Below the pieces are notes generated by a model. That model ran no database searches. It saw only the letters and a list, made by a program, of their open reading frames with translations, and was not told where the DNA came from. A program made the position numbers and the translations under genes. Source: Litoditis marina (Eukaryota; Nematoda; Chromadorea; Rhabditida; Rhabditidae). From it: 64,000 nucleotides of DNA. Location: assembly GCA_964036275.1 (NCBI GenBank), contig OZ038437.1:10843960-10907959 (forward strand), written 5' to 3'. Positions 51,288 to 62,327 of the stretch are shown piece by piece. Position 1 is the stretch's first letter, and every line of letters begins with the position of its first letter.

Positions 51288-51542
51288 ATGGTGGAAGAAT
51301 GGGTTGGTCCAGTAAGCTCGCCGTTTCAAATCTCGCATAATATTCTGAAGAATATAAAATTAACTATTGAGAATAGAAGAAAAGTTCCACCAGAAAAATG
51401 CGTTAAATATACCAGAACAAAATTTTCCACGTCATGCAACCTAAAAACGGAGTGGGTGCCGATTAAGCTCAAACGCGTTAAGCTACCACGTATAACTCAA
51501 ATAAAAACATCAACAGAGAGTTCAAAGTGTCACACTGGATAG
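51288..51542 (+). CDS. hypothetical 84-aa frame, possibly retroelement debris
   Basis: Reads MVEEWVGPVSSPFQISHNIL, KCVKYTRTKFSTSCNLKTEW and a basic KLKRVKLPRITQIK stretch. Three cysteines and the Lys/Thr-rich style resemble the envelope-like segment at 45.4 kb, but no alignment was possible. Unknown. Confidence 0.3.
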   Translation: MVEEWVGPVSSPFQISHNILKNIKLTIENRRKVPPEKCVKYTRTKFSTSCNLKTEWVPIKLKRVKLPRITQIKTSTESSKCHTG

Positions 51543-51829
51543 TTTATACGGATAAACTGTGTTTTTTTAAAGTATTGAGATGAACAATTCATACAGTTTT
51601 CAATAAGAGACATCCACTGAATGTGTTTGAGCTTAATCGTCAACAACTCAAAAAAAAGACATTATAATACAAGTGTCCGGGTCAGAGGGCAAAAGATGTA
51701 GGGATCGTGGGGTATTTCAGATAACAATACTTGTCATCTTTTTCTAGTTTGCTTAATGAAAATGATAGTAAAACTAAGAAACATTTTCAATGTTACGAAC
51801 GGTTTGTAGTTTAATCGCGAAACACGTAT

Positions 51830-53975
51830 CACAGCCAATATTTGGTCAATCACTACGAACTTTGTAATCTCGCTAAAACATCATGTTCAGAAAAAAACAC
51901 CTGAGATGTTTTCGAAAAAAATATGTTTAAATTAACATCACACCGAAATATGTAGAGAACTAACCTGATAGAAAGAATTTAGTGATTCTTCTTGAAGTAG
52001 TATGTACGGCTACTTTCCAGAGATGTATGCTCTAGTAATGAGAATAAAATAGGTTGAAAGGTTACACCAAGATGCCCCGCCCACAAGTTAATTGGGGTTT
52101 CTGTTTTGGGTATCACACCTGGGCGATAATATTGAGAAAGCAAGAGGTAACTGGGCTCTACCAGAAAACCCAATTATTTCCAAAAAATACAAATAGAAAC
52201 CAAATTATGAAGTATCGAAACCCAAAACACAGAAGAACTTGCAACTTTAGGAATGTGATCGAACTACAAACACAGAAACACATGTTGAAAAACGTGTAAT
52301 GATGGTCAAATTTAGTGGCGATGGTCAAAGTCAAAATGAAAAATACTTTTTATTTTGCAACTCAGAAACGTTAGAGGCGAAATATATCCTTTTCTGTTCC
52401 TACTCAGGCTGTTATAGTAAGATTACAGAACTTTCAGTCGGTTTTATACTCGTAAATAGTTAGTGTTATTGGACAAATTATCAATTTTTGCATCCAATTC
52501 CGATTCCCTATTGAAAAGAGTGCTCGAAATATATTTTTTACTCTCGAAAAAGGACATTGAAGAGTTAGATTGTGTACGGTAGGAGCCTCAGTAGATAGGA
52601 TGTGCACTATACACTAGTCATGTACTGTTAGTCAATCGCACAGTCACATGAAACATGTTAAACCCAGCAGAACTCAGAAATGTGCCATGACAAAGTGCAC
52701 AATTCCTCATTAGAATGCTAAGTTTACGTGATAAAGTGGATGGCAAATTTATAAATTTCCATCTCTTACCGGAATCGAACCTGAGGGCAAAAGATTCGTA
52801 ACAGACCGCAAACCACTGCGCTATTATAGGGTATAACGGGCATGTTTTGGAATCGAAGACATGTGTGCGTACACAACGGCAAGTGAAATGTACAGTAGTC
52901 TCCCGCCTTTCCGTTGGCGACGGCTATAATTGAATTGACTTCTAGTATGGATGTTTTCTGTAACCGTCTGTCTTTCGCCAGTCTCTTGCAACTCGCATCA
53001 TGGTTGAAGATTTCATTTCTTAGAACACGCGCTGTATTTCACAGAACAGCATAGCTATGGTTGTGACTATTAGATTATTTTAGTTTTTACCGAGACCCCT
53101 AAAGTAGAAATACAAAACATTCTATGCGTTTAGACCAGTGAAATTTATTGAAAAGTTGAACACCTTGTACAATTCGTTCCTAATTTCTTTTACAAAGAGT
53201 GTTCCGATGCGTTTTTCATTTACTGAAAGATTCGCACTAGAAAGCTGTCCCTGGAACGTGTAATATCAAAATTAAGCTACGTGGAAAACGTGACTCATGA
53301 TTATGTCTCTCAACGTTTTAAGTAAGAGGGAAAAGTTCTCTTTATCATTTCTGTTTCTCATTCTATAAGAAACAGTTTACATTGCTTTCTATCTGTTACT
53401 TTTAGGACATAATTGAGTTTTGGCGTGATGCCAAATTACCCTTTGCTTTTTATTATTGTTACCCAAATACCCAGGTGTGCTACCCAAAACAGAAACCCCA
53501 ATTAACTAGTGGGCGGGGCATCTTGGTGTAACCTATAACCCTATCTAACTCTCATTACTGGAGCATACATCTCTGGAAAATAGTCGTACTTACTTCTTTA
53601 AGAACATTTCCCATATTTTTATCATCAGGTTAGTTTTATTTAAAGTTTTTTTTCGCTCAGTTTCAATAGGACTGGTCCAGACATATATACTGGTTTTAAT
53701 ATATTTAAGTAATAATTTCGAAACGAGGTGAGCATTAACACTTTTTCAATTAAACTACGTTTCCTTCGATTTTTCAGCAGTTGTAAGTAATTATACTCGT
53801 TCCACCCTCTACAGTAATATGCTTGAACTTCAAGCTCAAAGTTTCATTCGTTGACGCTATGGGTTTTCTTCAAATTTTGGTCATCTGTACCGTCAGTAGT
53901 ACAAACTCTAAAAGTTTGAAACCAAAGTATTCGATAACTCATTAGAAATTGCCTCCTGAGAATTTGACGTTTTAC
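51830..53975. repeat. segmental duplication block B, first part (partner 3541-5790)
   Basis: Same order and orientation as block A, including a 190-bp repeat (51979-52173), R-B copy (52640-52735), tRNA-like TIR element (52735-52931) and inverted 190-bp repeat (53455-53625). Confidence 0.85.
52735..52931 (-). mobile_element. TIR element with tRNA-like A/B boxes (copy 4)
   Basis: The duplicate of copy 1. Both boxes are present on the minus strand (TAGCGCAGTGGTT, GGTTCGATTCCGG). Confidence 0.65.
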
Positions 53976-53984
53976 TGTAGAAGG

Positions 53985-54345
53985 ACATAGATTGGTGGAC
54001 AAAATTTTCGTAGCTGGGCGCTAACCACTGCGCTACAAGAGTACATAACTGACAGGCTTTGGATTTGGAGACATGTGTTCGTACACAGCGGAAATTGTGA
54101 TATATAGTACCCTCTTGCAGCTGGGCGCTAACCACTGCGTCGGGTGTTGTATGCTTTGTCGGGTGTTTTGTGAAAACGTTTTACTGTAGAAGGACATAGA
54201 TTGGTAAACAAAATTCTCGTAGCTGGGCGCTAACCACTGCGCTACAAGAGTACATAACTGACAGGCTTTGGATTTGGAGACATGTGTTCGCACACAGCGG
54301 AAATTGTGATATATAGTACCCTCTTGCATTTACGTTGGGTACAAC
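53985..54345 (-). mobile_element. tandem pair of partial tRNA-like TIR elements (copy 5)
   Basis: AGCTGGGCGCTAACCACTGCGCTAC and GAGACATGTGTTCG occur twice, about 190 bp apart, each preceded by GACATAGATTGG. A boxes are retained on the minus strand (TAGCGCAGTGGTTAGCGC); B boxes are missing. Confidence 0.6.
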
Positions 54346-54370
54346 TATATTTCTGTTTTTGTGGAGATAT

Positions 54371-54464
54371 ATGCTCAGTGAAAGATGCCACTCAAAATCG
54401 CTTCGACCTGATTCGAGACGATTCAGGGCCGAAACGAGTTTGAATGGAACCTTTCACTGAGCAC
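54371..54464. repeat. 94-nt imperfect hairpin
   Basis: TGCTCAGTGAAAG pairs exactly with CTTTCACTGAGCA, followed by an interrupted stem (CTCAAA with TTTGAA; CGCTTCG with CGAAACG) and a 20-nt loop. Size and mismatches are like a miRNA precursor, but a worn MITE gives the same picture. Confidence 0.6.
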
Positions 54465-54548
54465 ATTTTTCCATAATACCATCCAGAAAGTTAGTGACAA
54501 CGAATACTTCTGTTTAAACCAAACACACCATATTTCTGTTGTTTTCAG

Positions 54549-57500
54549 AGGACCGTGGGGCGAGCATTACCACCTGCGGTCCCACTATGTGCAAGCAATG
54601 CAGGCAGATGTCGTGCGGAATTATCGTACATTGGAGAAGAATGGCATTCAGTGTAAGTTTTGTTTTCATGTATTTCATTCATTTTTCATTATGAGCATTA
54701 CGTTCATTCGAAAACTGAGTTTATCATCAGTTTTTTAAGTTCGAGCGATACTTCAAAGTACGCTATTGGTTGTGAAAAATGTTTTGAACAAACAGAAAAA
54801 AATCATCTGGCATTTTACAACATCTTTACTGTTTATTTCCAACTCACTCGTGATTTTTGAAGAATTGCTAAAAGCAATTGCCAAGCCAGTTTGAAAGTTC
54901 GTACTTTTCTTCAATTGAAATATTCAATATTTTACAGATAGAAAAATGGTAGTCGACGAAGTTATAGAGAGGCCTGAGTTTTCTCAATTGTATGCAGAAA
55001 CATGTTCGAAGTGGGTATGTTGTTTTGGTTCATTGACTATAAAATCTGTTGAAGATTTCTAGGGTGAAACTAACTTGTCAATATAGTTTTGGTCATTCCC
55101 ACTTAGACTTGGGGACTTGGCAGCGTGCCAATGATTATTCCAGGCTAGTTTCCACCACTTTTGAGTGATTCAAAACACTGCAAATATATACTAGGACTTG
55201 TTTAGTTTCATAAGAACACGTAATTGGATGAAAAAAATTGTTTAAAATACTTGTGTTTGACATGATAAACAACCAATCGAAAAAATGCCAATGGGACTCA
55301 TTACAGTGAAACAAAATTACTTCGACTGTTACATTGATTCGTGCACTGTGATCATTCCCAAGTGCAATTGTCAGGCTAGCCAGAATAACCTATCGCGACA
55401 TCAAAATCACTGTTTTTCTTACAGAAGATGCAAAACTCGACGTCCGATGTATTGTTATTCGTGGAGCATATTTCTCAATATCCCAATCATACATACTGGT
55501 TCAATTCATAAGAATCTACAGCACAATATAAGGTGAGCATTCAAATTTTATTTGTCTGATGAACGCTTGGTTTTTTACGGTTCGTGAACGATAGATAATT
55601 GAAAATCTTTCTTTGAAAGTAAACTTTTCATATCTTTTAGGTATTGTACCTAGTATAAACGTGTGATTTTGTTCTCCACGTTGGTCACCACAGGCACATA
55701 GAACAGTGAATGTGTTTTCGGGTTTTACCGAAACTGTGGTTGTTCAACTCGTGGTGATTTAACCAGGTAACTCGGTTAATGGTTAACTGCTAGGGTTAAC
55801 AAAATACCGGGTTAAATAAAGAATTCGCCGAAGAACGATTATGATTACCAATCTCAACGCTTTAATCCTTGGAACGGCAATACATTCTTCAATTGCAGTT
55901 CAAAGGACGGATGCGTCGGGATTGGTCCACGTAGTCGTCCTACATTAAAAGTGTATTGTGTTTTCAGTGTACTGTTCACGTTCCACGCGGAGGAGTGCAT
56001 CGTTCGAATTTATGACATTCTGGAATATTCCACTCAACCCGTGCACAGTTCGACTGGAAAACTTCTCACTGGTGAGCACTGCTCATATTTTCTGGTAGAA
56101 TGCACATTATGCCTGCACAGTTTTAGTGGTGAGTATATATATACTATCTGTTGCCTTTGCACTCTGATTCCTTGTATTCTAGATATCATTTATGAATTAT
56201 GATGTATTCAACGACCAGACTACAGTCTTTTTAGGGACCAACCTACAAACTACACATCAAAATGGCCATTGGACGTTCTTTCATTGGACAAATATGTACC
56301 CTCAGCCACGCCGAAAACTTCGAACTTCTACAGGCTGAAATGCACCAGCTGATGCGCAGAATGATGCGATTGGTCAGTTTTAATGTACAAGTTTCTGATA
56401 AATTCAATTATCTCATTCCAAAGCAGGACTGTAGCCGTCATTTTCACGAAAGAGACAGCAAAGGGCTCGATTGATTGGGCGATGCGGGGCGAGCGGTCGG
56501 TCGTTGATTATCTGCCAGCAGTTGAGAGAGTGAGTAGATCAATGATACGCAGACGAACTGGCCGCTCACCAAACCCCGTCCCATACAAAATCGATGGTAC
56601 GGTGTCCACGAAGGTTCGACAAAACCTATATAATATTTGTATAAAAAACGAATGTAAAGTGAGATACGATTAGCTTTTGAGATTGAACTGCATGGAATGT
56701 AGAAAAGGAGGTCAATAACTCAAGAAGGAAATGAAAAATCTAATCTCGCAATTTTCATGGGTCAAAAACATTTTGGTCTTCTACTGAGAAAGAACTTGCA
56801 GCTAACAAACAATATTTAAACCGTCCGAATATGATAATTTCTCCCCACTGATTCGAAACTGTTAACAGAAGAGAGTATACTAGCGAATTGAATGTTCACG
56901 TGAAGTCATTCTAATGAGGAATGGTGCACTTTGTCTTTCTCTTCACGTTTCTGAGTTCTGCTGTGTTTAACATGTTTCTCGTGATTGTGCGATTGATTGA
57001 CAGTGTGGCTAATCTTTATTTCAGATACGTTTTTAGTGTTAGCGGAATGCTGTCAAAGGTTGAGCACTTATTTTCTGATTTAGTTTGTCAGGATGATCAT
57101 GAAAGTTGCGAGATTAGATTTTTCATTTCCCTCTTGAGTTATTGACCTCCTTCTCTACATTCCATGCAGTTCAATCTCAAAAGCTAATCGTACCTCTTTT
57201 TACATTCGTTTTTTATACAAATTGACCTCTTTTTCTATATTTCCGAAGGAAATAATGAATTAATAGATATGAAATAAAGACATCTAATCAATTATTGCTT
57301 CTTCAGAGTGAATTCAATTCAACAGGTAAAACTATGTTGATTTGTAAAACATGAACTGCGTTACCAGTTCGGTTAGTAAGCTTTTTCTCACAAACCATAC
57401 TCAATCCTTGATTTCGGGCAGCGCACGTGTGGCGTCCATTTCTTTCTTTCTTCGTGGCGATTTGGCTCAGTCGGCAGAGCAGCGCACTACAGTCCAGTAG

Positions 57501-59157
57501 GCCGAGGGTTCAAATCCTTTCACAGACATCATTTTTGTTTTTGTTCGATTAACCTTGTAATGAATCCAAGATCTCTACAGATTAACACATTTGCTTTTCT
57601 ACCAAAAATCAAAACAACAGCTCACTGCGCACACTCCACACATCTAGAAGTAATTGTCAAAGCAGCTGAGCAATGTTTCCCGGGCCATAAAATGGCTCAA
57701 TGTTAACTGATTGGTCCAAGATTCCAGATTTTCACATAACTCTGCTGTTTCTAACTATATTTCAAATTTCAGACGAATCGGTTGAATTCGTCGGTTTTGT
57801 GGCCGCCGCGCCGCGCCACGCCGCGCCACGCCGCGCCACGCCGCGCCACGCCGCGCCACGCCGCGCCACGCGGCCGCTGTTGGAAGCCATTTTTGCGATA
57901 CGATTTTTAGAATAAGTGTAGAGCACTCGTCGCACTTTTAATATCCAATAGCTCAATGGTAGAGCCTTTCCTCCTCTATCTCTCTCTATCAAAATCTTAA
58001 AAATCCGTTCAGGAGTTTTTGGGAAAATGGCATAAAACCGCTTTTGAAAGTGCGCAATGTTGTGATCAAAAACTAATCTGCGCAGCGCTTCGCGCTGCGC
58101 GCGTTACACGTAAGTTTTCGTATACACGTAACTTCACGTCTCTGGCGCGGATTCCTCGTGAACCTCATGAGATTAACTCATGAACAAAATATCATTTTTC
58201 TGTTGATTGCTGTTTGACCACAACATGAGATGTTCACGGGGGTCTCATAAGAAATATCATATGAACTTCTCATGAGGCTGGAAGGATTGCTAGATCTTCA
58301 GAGAACCACAAGTACTTCCTACTTGAAGAACATTTACTAGATTCCTTTATCTTTCTTCAAAAATCCCGAATGATCATCATGAAAATGTTTTTGTGAAAAT
58401 ACCTCTCAGTTTGAGATGTTCGAACAAAACTTAGTTGTGATCTCAACGCATACGATCAAACTACAAACCGATCGTAATATCAGCCGATAGAATGTCTGTT
58501 GCCCTTTTTCGCTGTGTTTAAAGTTTGATTTCCTTGCTTTTCGGTCGAATTTCGGGAAATTATGACTGATGAAGAGTACAAACCACAACTCAGTCATGTC
58601 AATCTTTTCTTCATCCAACAAATTTCAGAAACGAAATGGTGACAACGTTCTCGAATTTATTGTTTTCTTGCATTCCGGAACGGTTGAATGGACTAATTTG
58701 AGAAACTTCTCTACTTTGGCTGGTAAGTCTTAACTCTCAACTTTTTTCGGAAGCTCATATTAGTCTGCGAATAATGACACGTAAAGTTATTTTCGAACAT
58801 TACGAAACTATTTATCAATTGATCTTAGCTATATTTGAATTTGTTCTCCAGCTCGCCAGTTCGTTCAAAAAATGATATACAATAATGAAATGGTTATGTA
58901 AAACCAATCCATGATCATTACACACTGTGTAGTAAATATTTGATTTTAAAATATCTTTTCGAGCTAATCGAAACCACAGACGTTTGGAGAAACATTCGCC
59001 TGCGATTGCGGCTTTTGGCAATAACTTTACTTCAGACGTAATACATTTGACCGAATCGTGAAGAAAGAAAGTGTATAAATACATGAAATATAACGATACT
59101 TTTTCAGATAATACATTCCACTATATTCACACTCGTTTTAAGAATCATAGAGCCTAA
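54549..59157 (+). CDS. unidentified gene, four in-phase exons with a large intron
   Basis: Exons 54549-54652, 54938-55014, 58629-58722 and 59108-59157 join in phase to a stop. Acceptors GTTTTCAG, TTTTACAG, AATTTCAG, TTTTTCAG; donors GTAAGT, GTATGT, GTAAGT. The protein reads GPWGEHYHLRSHYVQAMQAD, RTLEKNGIQ|YRKMVVDEVIE, FSQLYAETCSKW, NVLEFIVFLHSGTVEW and DNTFHYIHTRFKNHRA-stop; coherence across every junction supports the model. The 5' end is open. The third intron (3.6 kb) contains a decayed RING-type copy, an inverted-repeat element, a tRNA-like sequence and a 10-bp array, so the exon 2-3 link is the least certain. In the first exon a second frame reads SITTCGPTMCKQC, which looks like a RING half-site; it does not continue across the splice. 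Confidence 0.55.
55829..55947. mobile_element. TTAA-flanked palindromic MITE (copy 3)
   Basis: CAATCTCAACGCTTTAATCC and TTGCAGTTCAAAGGACGGAT arms, TTAA at 55944. It is in the same place relative to the RING copy as the MITE at 6000, so it predates the duplication. Confidence 0.6.
55968..56474 (+). pseudogene. decayed gene copy with RING half-exon (copy B, 5' part)
   Basis: Exon 55968-56071 (acceptor TTTTCAG, donor GTGAGC; FHAEECIVRIYDILEYSTQ) joins in phase to the 30-nt exon 56099-56128 (ECTLCLHSFS). The next exon starts DIIYEL and hits TGA. From 56262 MAIGRSFIGQICTLSHAENF, LLQAEMHQLMRRMMRL is open, unlike copy A. The 3' part of the gene lies 3.7 kb away at 60252-60426, separated by inserted repeats and exons of another gene. 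Not functional as arranged. Confidence 0.5.
56475..56635 (+). other. protein-like frame shared with 6.3-6.45 kb
   Basis: The frame SIDWAMRGERSVVDYLPAVE, RVSRSMIRRRTGRSPN is open here and stopped in copy A. Its style (acidic helix, then RRR) resembles N-terminal regions of some transposase-associated proteins, but this is a guess. Confidence 0.3.
56636..57245. mobile_element. inverted-repeat element around an R-B copy
   Basis: Arm 56636-56765 (TTTGTATAAAAAACGAATGT..., AAATCTAATCTCGCAA) is mirrored at 57100-57240. The 330-bp centre includes an inverted R-B copy and AAAAACG...TCAGATACG sequence as at 7475-7700. Confidence 0.75.
57454..57525 (+). other. tRNA-like sequence, probably a pseudogene
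   Basis: TGGCTCAGTCGG is a perfect A box and GCTC-AGTCGGCA-GAGC a perfect D arm; GGTTCAAATCC is a near-perfect B box 44 nt later. The anticodon stem is poor (GCACT with AGTAG), the loop lacks U33, and the acceptor stem GTGGCGA does not pair with the 3' side. A working tRNA is unlikely; a tRNA pseudogene or SINE head fits better. Confidence 0.5.
57803..57872. repeat. 10-bp GC tandem repeat
   Basis: Seven copies of CCGCGCCACG, directly after an acceptor-like AATTTCAG at 57770. It codes an Arg/Ala/His/Pro repeat in any plus frame. Confidence 0.9.
57873..58628. other. intronic spacer with worn MITE and GC palindrome
   Basis: 58078-58101 is the GC palindrome; 58150-58290 is a worn copy of the GGCGGCGTAGCAA MITE. 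ATAGCTCAATGGTAGAGC at 57948 is an isolated A-box/D-arm look-alike with no B box. Confidence 0.5.
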
Positions 59158-60251
59158 ACTCCAAAACTTCGGTCATATATACTGGTTTTCAATGGTTGAC
59201 TTGTGGCTGTGAAGCAGTACAGTATAACTGATGTGTAAGGTTTGTACTTTATTCATACACTTAGGACACGGGACCTTTCTTTCTTTTTTGTGTTTTTTTT
59301 TACAATCGTAGAAGCAGCCTAGTGTTCAAAATTTGTTGAACAAATCTAATGTTTCTGGTTTTGCTTCAGCGGTTTTGTGTCAGTTATTTTGTTAAAAATG
59401 AATGGGAACTGATTGAAGTTCTGCATATAGTAGAAGCTCCAACTATTTGAAGTTTCGTATCGCGTTTTTAATTTTAGCATATTCTTTAGTTCCAATTATT
59501 TCCAGTTTCGATTATCTCCATTATTTGAAATTTTGAAAAAACTAGAATTTCAATAATTTTTGTTTTCCGAATTCGACTTTTATAACCCTAATAGTCATAT
59601 TTAGAAGTCTCAGAGCGTTTTTGAATCTCATAGTTAACGAAAGCTCTCAAATTTTGTCTTGGGGTGTTAAAGAACTGATAGAAAAACGTCCTGTTTTCTT
59701 ATTTTATTCTCCTTGTTCAGTGGACTTGTCTCCTGGTTTCGTAAGAGGAACCACATTGCTTTGGAAAATCCTATGGTTCTCTGGTTGCCGAGTGTCCTAT
59801 GTATCCATCTTGGCAGGTCCGGATGGTTTGCTGAACGGTTGGTTTTTACGGTTAGGGAGCGGCTGGTTTTTGCTGTTGATAGAGTTTTATAGTTGACTGA
59901 TGTCAGTCAGTAGCAAGTGTTTGGTACTTTTATTTACACCAATTACAATTATTCGTTCAGGGTTCAGTGTTGTACGCTTCTGTGAAATTTTCCTAATTTT
60001 CTAGTTCTTCTCCGAATTTAATGATACTTCAAAGCTCCTAAGTCGTTATAGAACGAGTAGAAACTGTAGTCTTTTCTCTATCTCACTAGCATCGAAATTT
60101 CCATCTTTTACAGATGGTATGACACAATTTAAGATATCTGAAACGGACAATATGAAACTATTCACTTCCTGTTTTCACAATCTCTTCACATTTTTCATGC
60201 TTCACGTAATAATGTGTGCAATAATCGAAAAAAATTGATTATCATTTCGTT
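59158..60251. other. spacer
   Basis: 59172-59195 is a partial CATATATACTGG repeat. 59621-59896 is an open hydrophobic frame with no motif. An acceptor ATCTTTTACAG|ATGG lies at 60101-60114 without partner. Confidence 0.35.
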
Positions 60252-60426
60252 TAGATGTTCTGGAGGTTCGTCTGAATGCTACTTGGCTACTGACAGTGCC
60301 CGAAGAAAGATGGAACTCCGAAACAGCTGGAGTAGTCCATCTCCAGATGCTGATCTACGAGAAGTCGTTCCTCCATTTACAGAAGGAATGATTTCAACTT
60401 GGCACGTACGACGTATAGACACATAG
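60252..60426 (+). pseudogene. 3' part of the decayed gene (copy B)
   Basis: After TTTCGTTTAG two frames are open: ATDSARRKMELRNSW...RIDT-stop, and LEVRLNATWLLTVPEERWNS...LHLQKE-stop. The second joins in phase to the 56.26-kb exon through GACT|GTAGCC, and so may be the ancestral frame. The matching part of copy A is 6790-6963. Confidence 0.45.
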
Positions 60427-60930
60427 CAACAGGCGAATCGGAATGTATACTTGTACTGTGATTATCATTTATAATGCATAAATCTGTCAATATTTATCTT
60501 TATTTCCGTCACAATTCAAATAGAACACCTGGGTATAAAAAAAATACTAAAATAAAAATAAAATACTTATAATACTTTTCGCCAGCTATGAGTAGTTTCA
60601 CAGTGGCTCAGAACTCAAATATATTCTGGAAGCATGAAAAGGACGGAATTCGGTTTTACTCTGAACATACACTACAACAGAACTTGTAAGTTTTGAATCA
60701 GTCAAATATGTTCTAGTTTTACGGAAGGATTCTCACAAAGAGAGGCGGGGAACATGACAGTGAACTGAGTGGACATGACCTAAAACAGTTCCACCACACC
60801 CTTTTCCAGAAGTATATGTACCAGAAGAAATGTCATAGTTGAACCCGTGTCTTAGTCCGATCTGAAAATGCGACAGGACTTATAAATAGCTAAGAGGAAT
60901 CGAAGTACAAACTCAGCAGAACGTATTGGA
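60427..60930. repeat. duplicated 3' flank (partner 6964-7450)
   Basis: As for the partner; contains an extra AAATAAAAATAAAATAC-type insertion at about 60538-60575. Confidence 0.7.
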
Positions 60931-60974
60931 GTGAAAGTGTTTGTATGTGCTTCCAAAAGTCACGGGAAACCTGC

Positions 60975-61445
60975 AGGTAAATCAGCAAGTTTTCGGCCAA
61001 ATACACATGCAACCGGGTTGCATGTGTGCAAAACTGTGGGTTGCTTTAAAATGCAACCGGTTGCATAACAAGTGCAATGCAACGAAAATCTCATTCGATA
61101 CCTACAAAGTTTCACTGTATAGTGGTCGCCAACGGAAAGGCGGGAGGGTACTGTATATCTCACTTTCCGCTGTGTACACACACATGTCTTCGATTCCCAA
61201 ACATGCACGTTATGTACTCTCAATAGCGCAGTGGTTGACCCGCTTATACGAATCTTTTGCTCGCAGGTTCGATTCCGGCGAGAGACAGAAATTCATAAAT
61301 TTGGCACCCACTATAGACAAGTTTGGTTGCATTTGGCATGCTACCGGGCTGCATCTGAAAGCAACCAATAATTTTGTATACATGCAACCGGGTTGCATTT
61401 CGGTTGCATGCAACCCGGTTGCGTGTGTAAACCGCCCACGTTTTT
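60975..61445. mobile_element. CAACCGGGTTGC inverted-repeat element, interrupted
   Basis: Words CATGCAACCGGGTTGCATG and GCAACCCGGTTGC recur at 61005-61060 and 61340-61425 with GCCAAAT/ATTTGGC outside them, forming arms of a palindromic element. A tRNA-like TIR element (61119-61315) sits in its middle. Confidence 0.7.
61119..61315 (+). mobile_element. TIR element with tRNA-like A/B boxes (copy 6, best preserved)
   Basis: TATAGTGGTCGCCAAC at the 5' end and TTTGGCACCCACTATA at the 3' end pair with two mismatches. The A box TAGCGCAGTGGTT lies at about 61223 and the B box GGTTCGATTCCG at 61266. The B-box arm CTCGCAGG...CCGGCGAG forms an 8-bp stem with one mismatch, as in a T arm. Confidence 0.7.
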
Positions 61446-61519
61446 CATATTTCGCACGTTCCGCAATTCTTATGGATTTCACGAGCGACGTGATCAAACT
61501 ACATAACCTTAACAGAAAA

Positions 61520-62327
61520 AAAAGTAAATGAATTTCTAGGCGTCAGTGTAGAAAAACTCTTGTGATCCGCTTCAAGATACCCTATTTGAATTTTACACAA
61601 CAAAAAGAGTGAAATACAGTACACACATCAATATTTTGGCGAGGATAATGTGTTTGCTGTTTGTATTTTTCACGCAGTATTCACGATTTGAAACCGAAAT
61701 GTCTAATTTCGTGTAGTAACATCGTGGAACTTGCAGTTTTTACTTGAAATAAAATTTCGCGACAAAGATTTCGCGATGAACGAGACAGAAAGTGTGCTCC
61801 AGCGCGCTACAGTAGCCAGTCCTTTAGTGGTCCTTCAATAGTGAAAGTTCAAAGCTCGTTTACCGATTTATTTATTTATTTTGTTATTAAAGCTTAATAA
61901 CCGCTCATTTATTCAATATTGTTTATTCAGATTTTATTGAACGTAATTTATTATTCGCAGTTTCCACCCCTACTTTTTATATTGCGTTCACATGATACTC
62001 GGCTCTTCTTTTTCGTTTGTTCTTTTTTTAACCAGTGCCATGTCATTCAATATTAACGCTCAATTATTAAATTTGCATTCAGTGGTCCTTTTTCACCTTT
62101 GAAACAAGATCAGCATCGTGTTTTCGTTAAACGCAAGCCAAAATTGCTTTGTAGAAGAGCTACTCTAAATCTTCAGTACACACGTTCGAACGTTTCACAT
62201 TTTCTGAACCAGGTGGTTGTTTGTCTGTTGTTCATCTACTTTTATCAATGTTTCCACTTTTATTTGCGGTACATTTGCCTGAATACAATGATTCGATAAA
62301 GATTCCATATACCATTTTGTTCTCCCC
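61520..62327. other. AT-rich region upstream of let-363
   Basis: No exon or known repeat. It may contain promoter sequence of let-363, but no specific site is supported. Confidence 0.4.

Noticed and set aside
57454..57525. Functional tRNA gene
   Set aside because: A and B boxes are good, but the anticodon stem, U33 and acceptor stem fail.
57948..57965. Second tRNA-like D arm
   Set aside because: No B box or T arm follows within 100 nt.
57762..57992. Arg/Ala/Trp-rich frames on both strands
   Set aside because: Created by seven copies of a 10-bp GC repeat.
60941..61531. 196-aa plus frame
   Set aside because: It runs across two nested mobile elements (palindrome and tRNA-like TIR element) and has no conserved or domain content.
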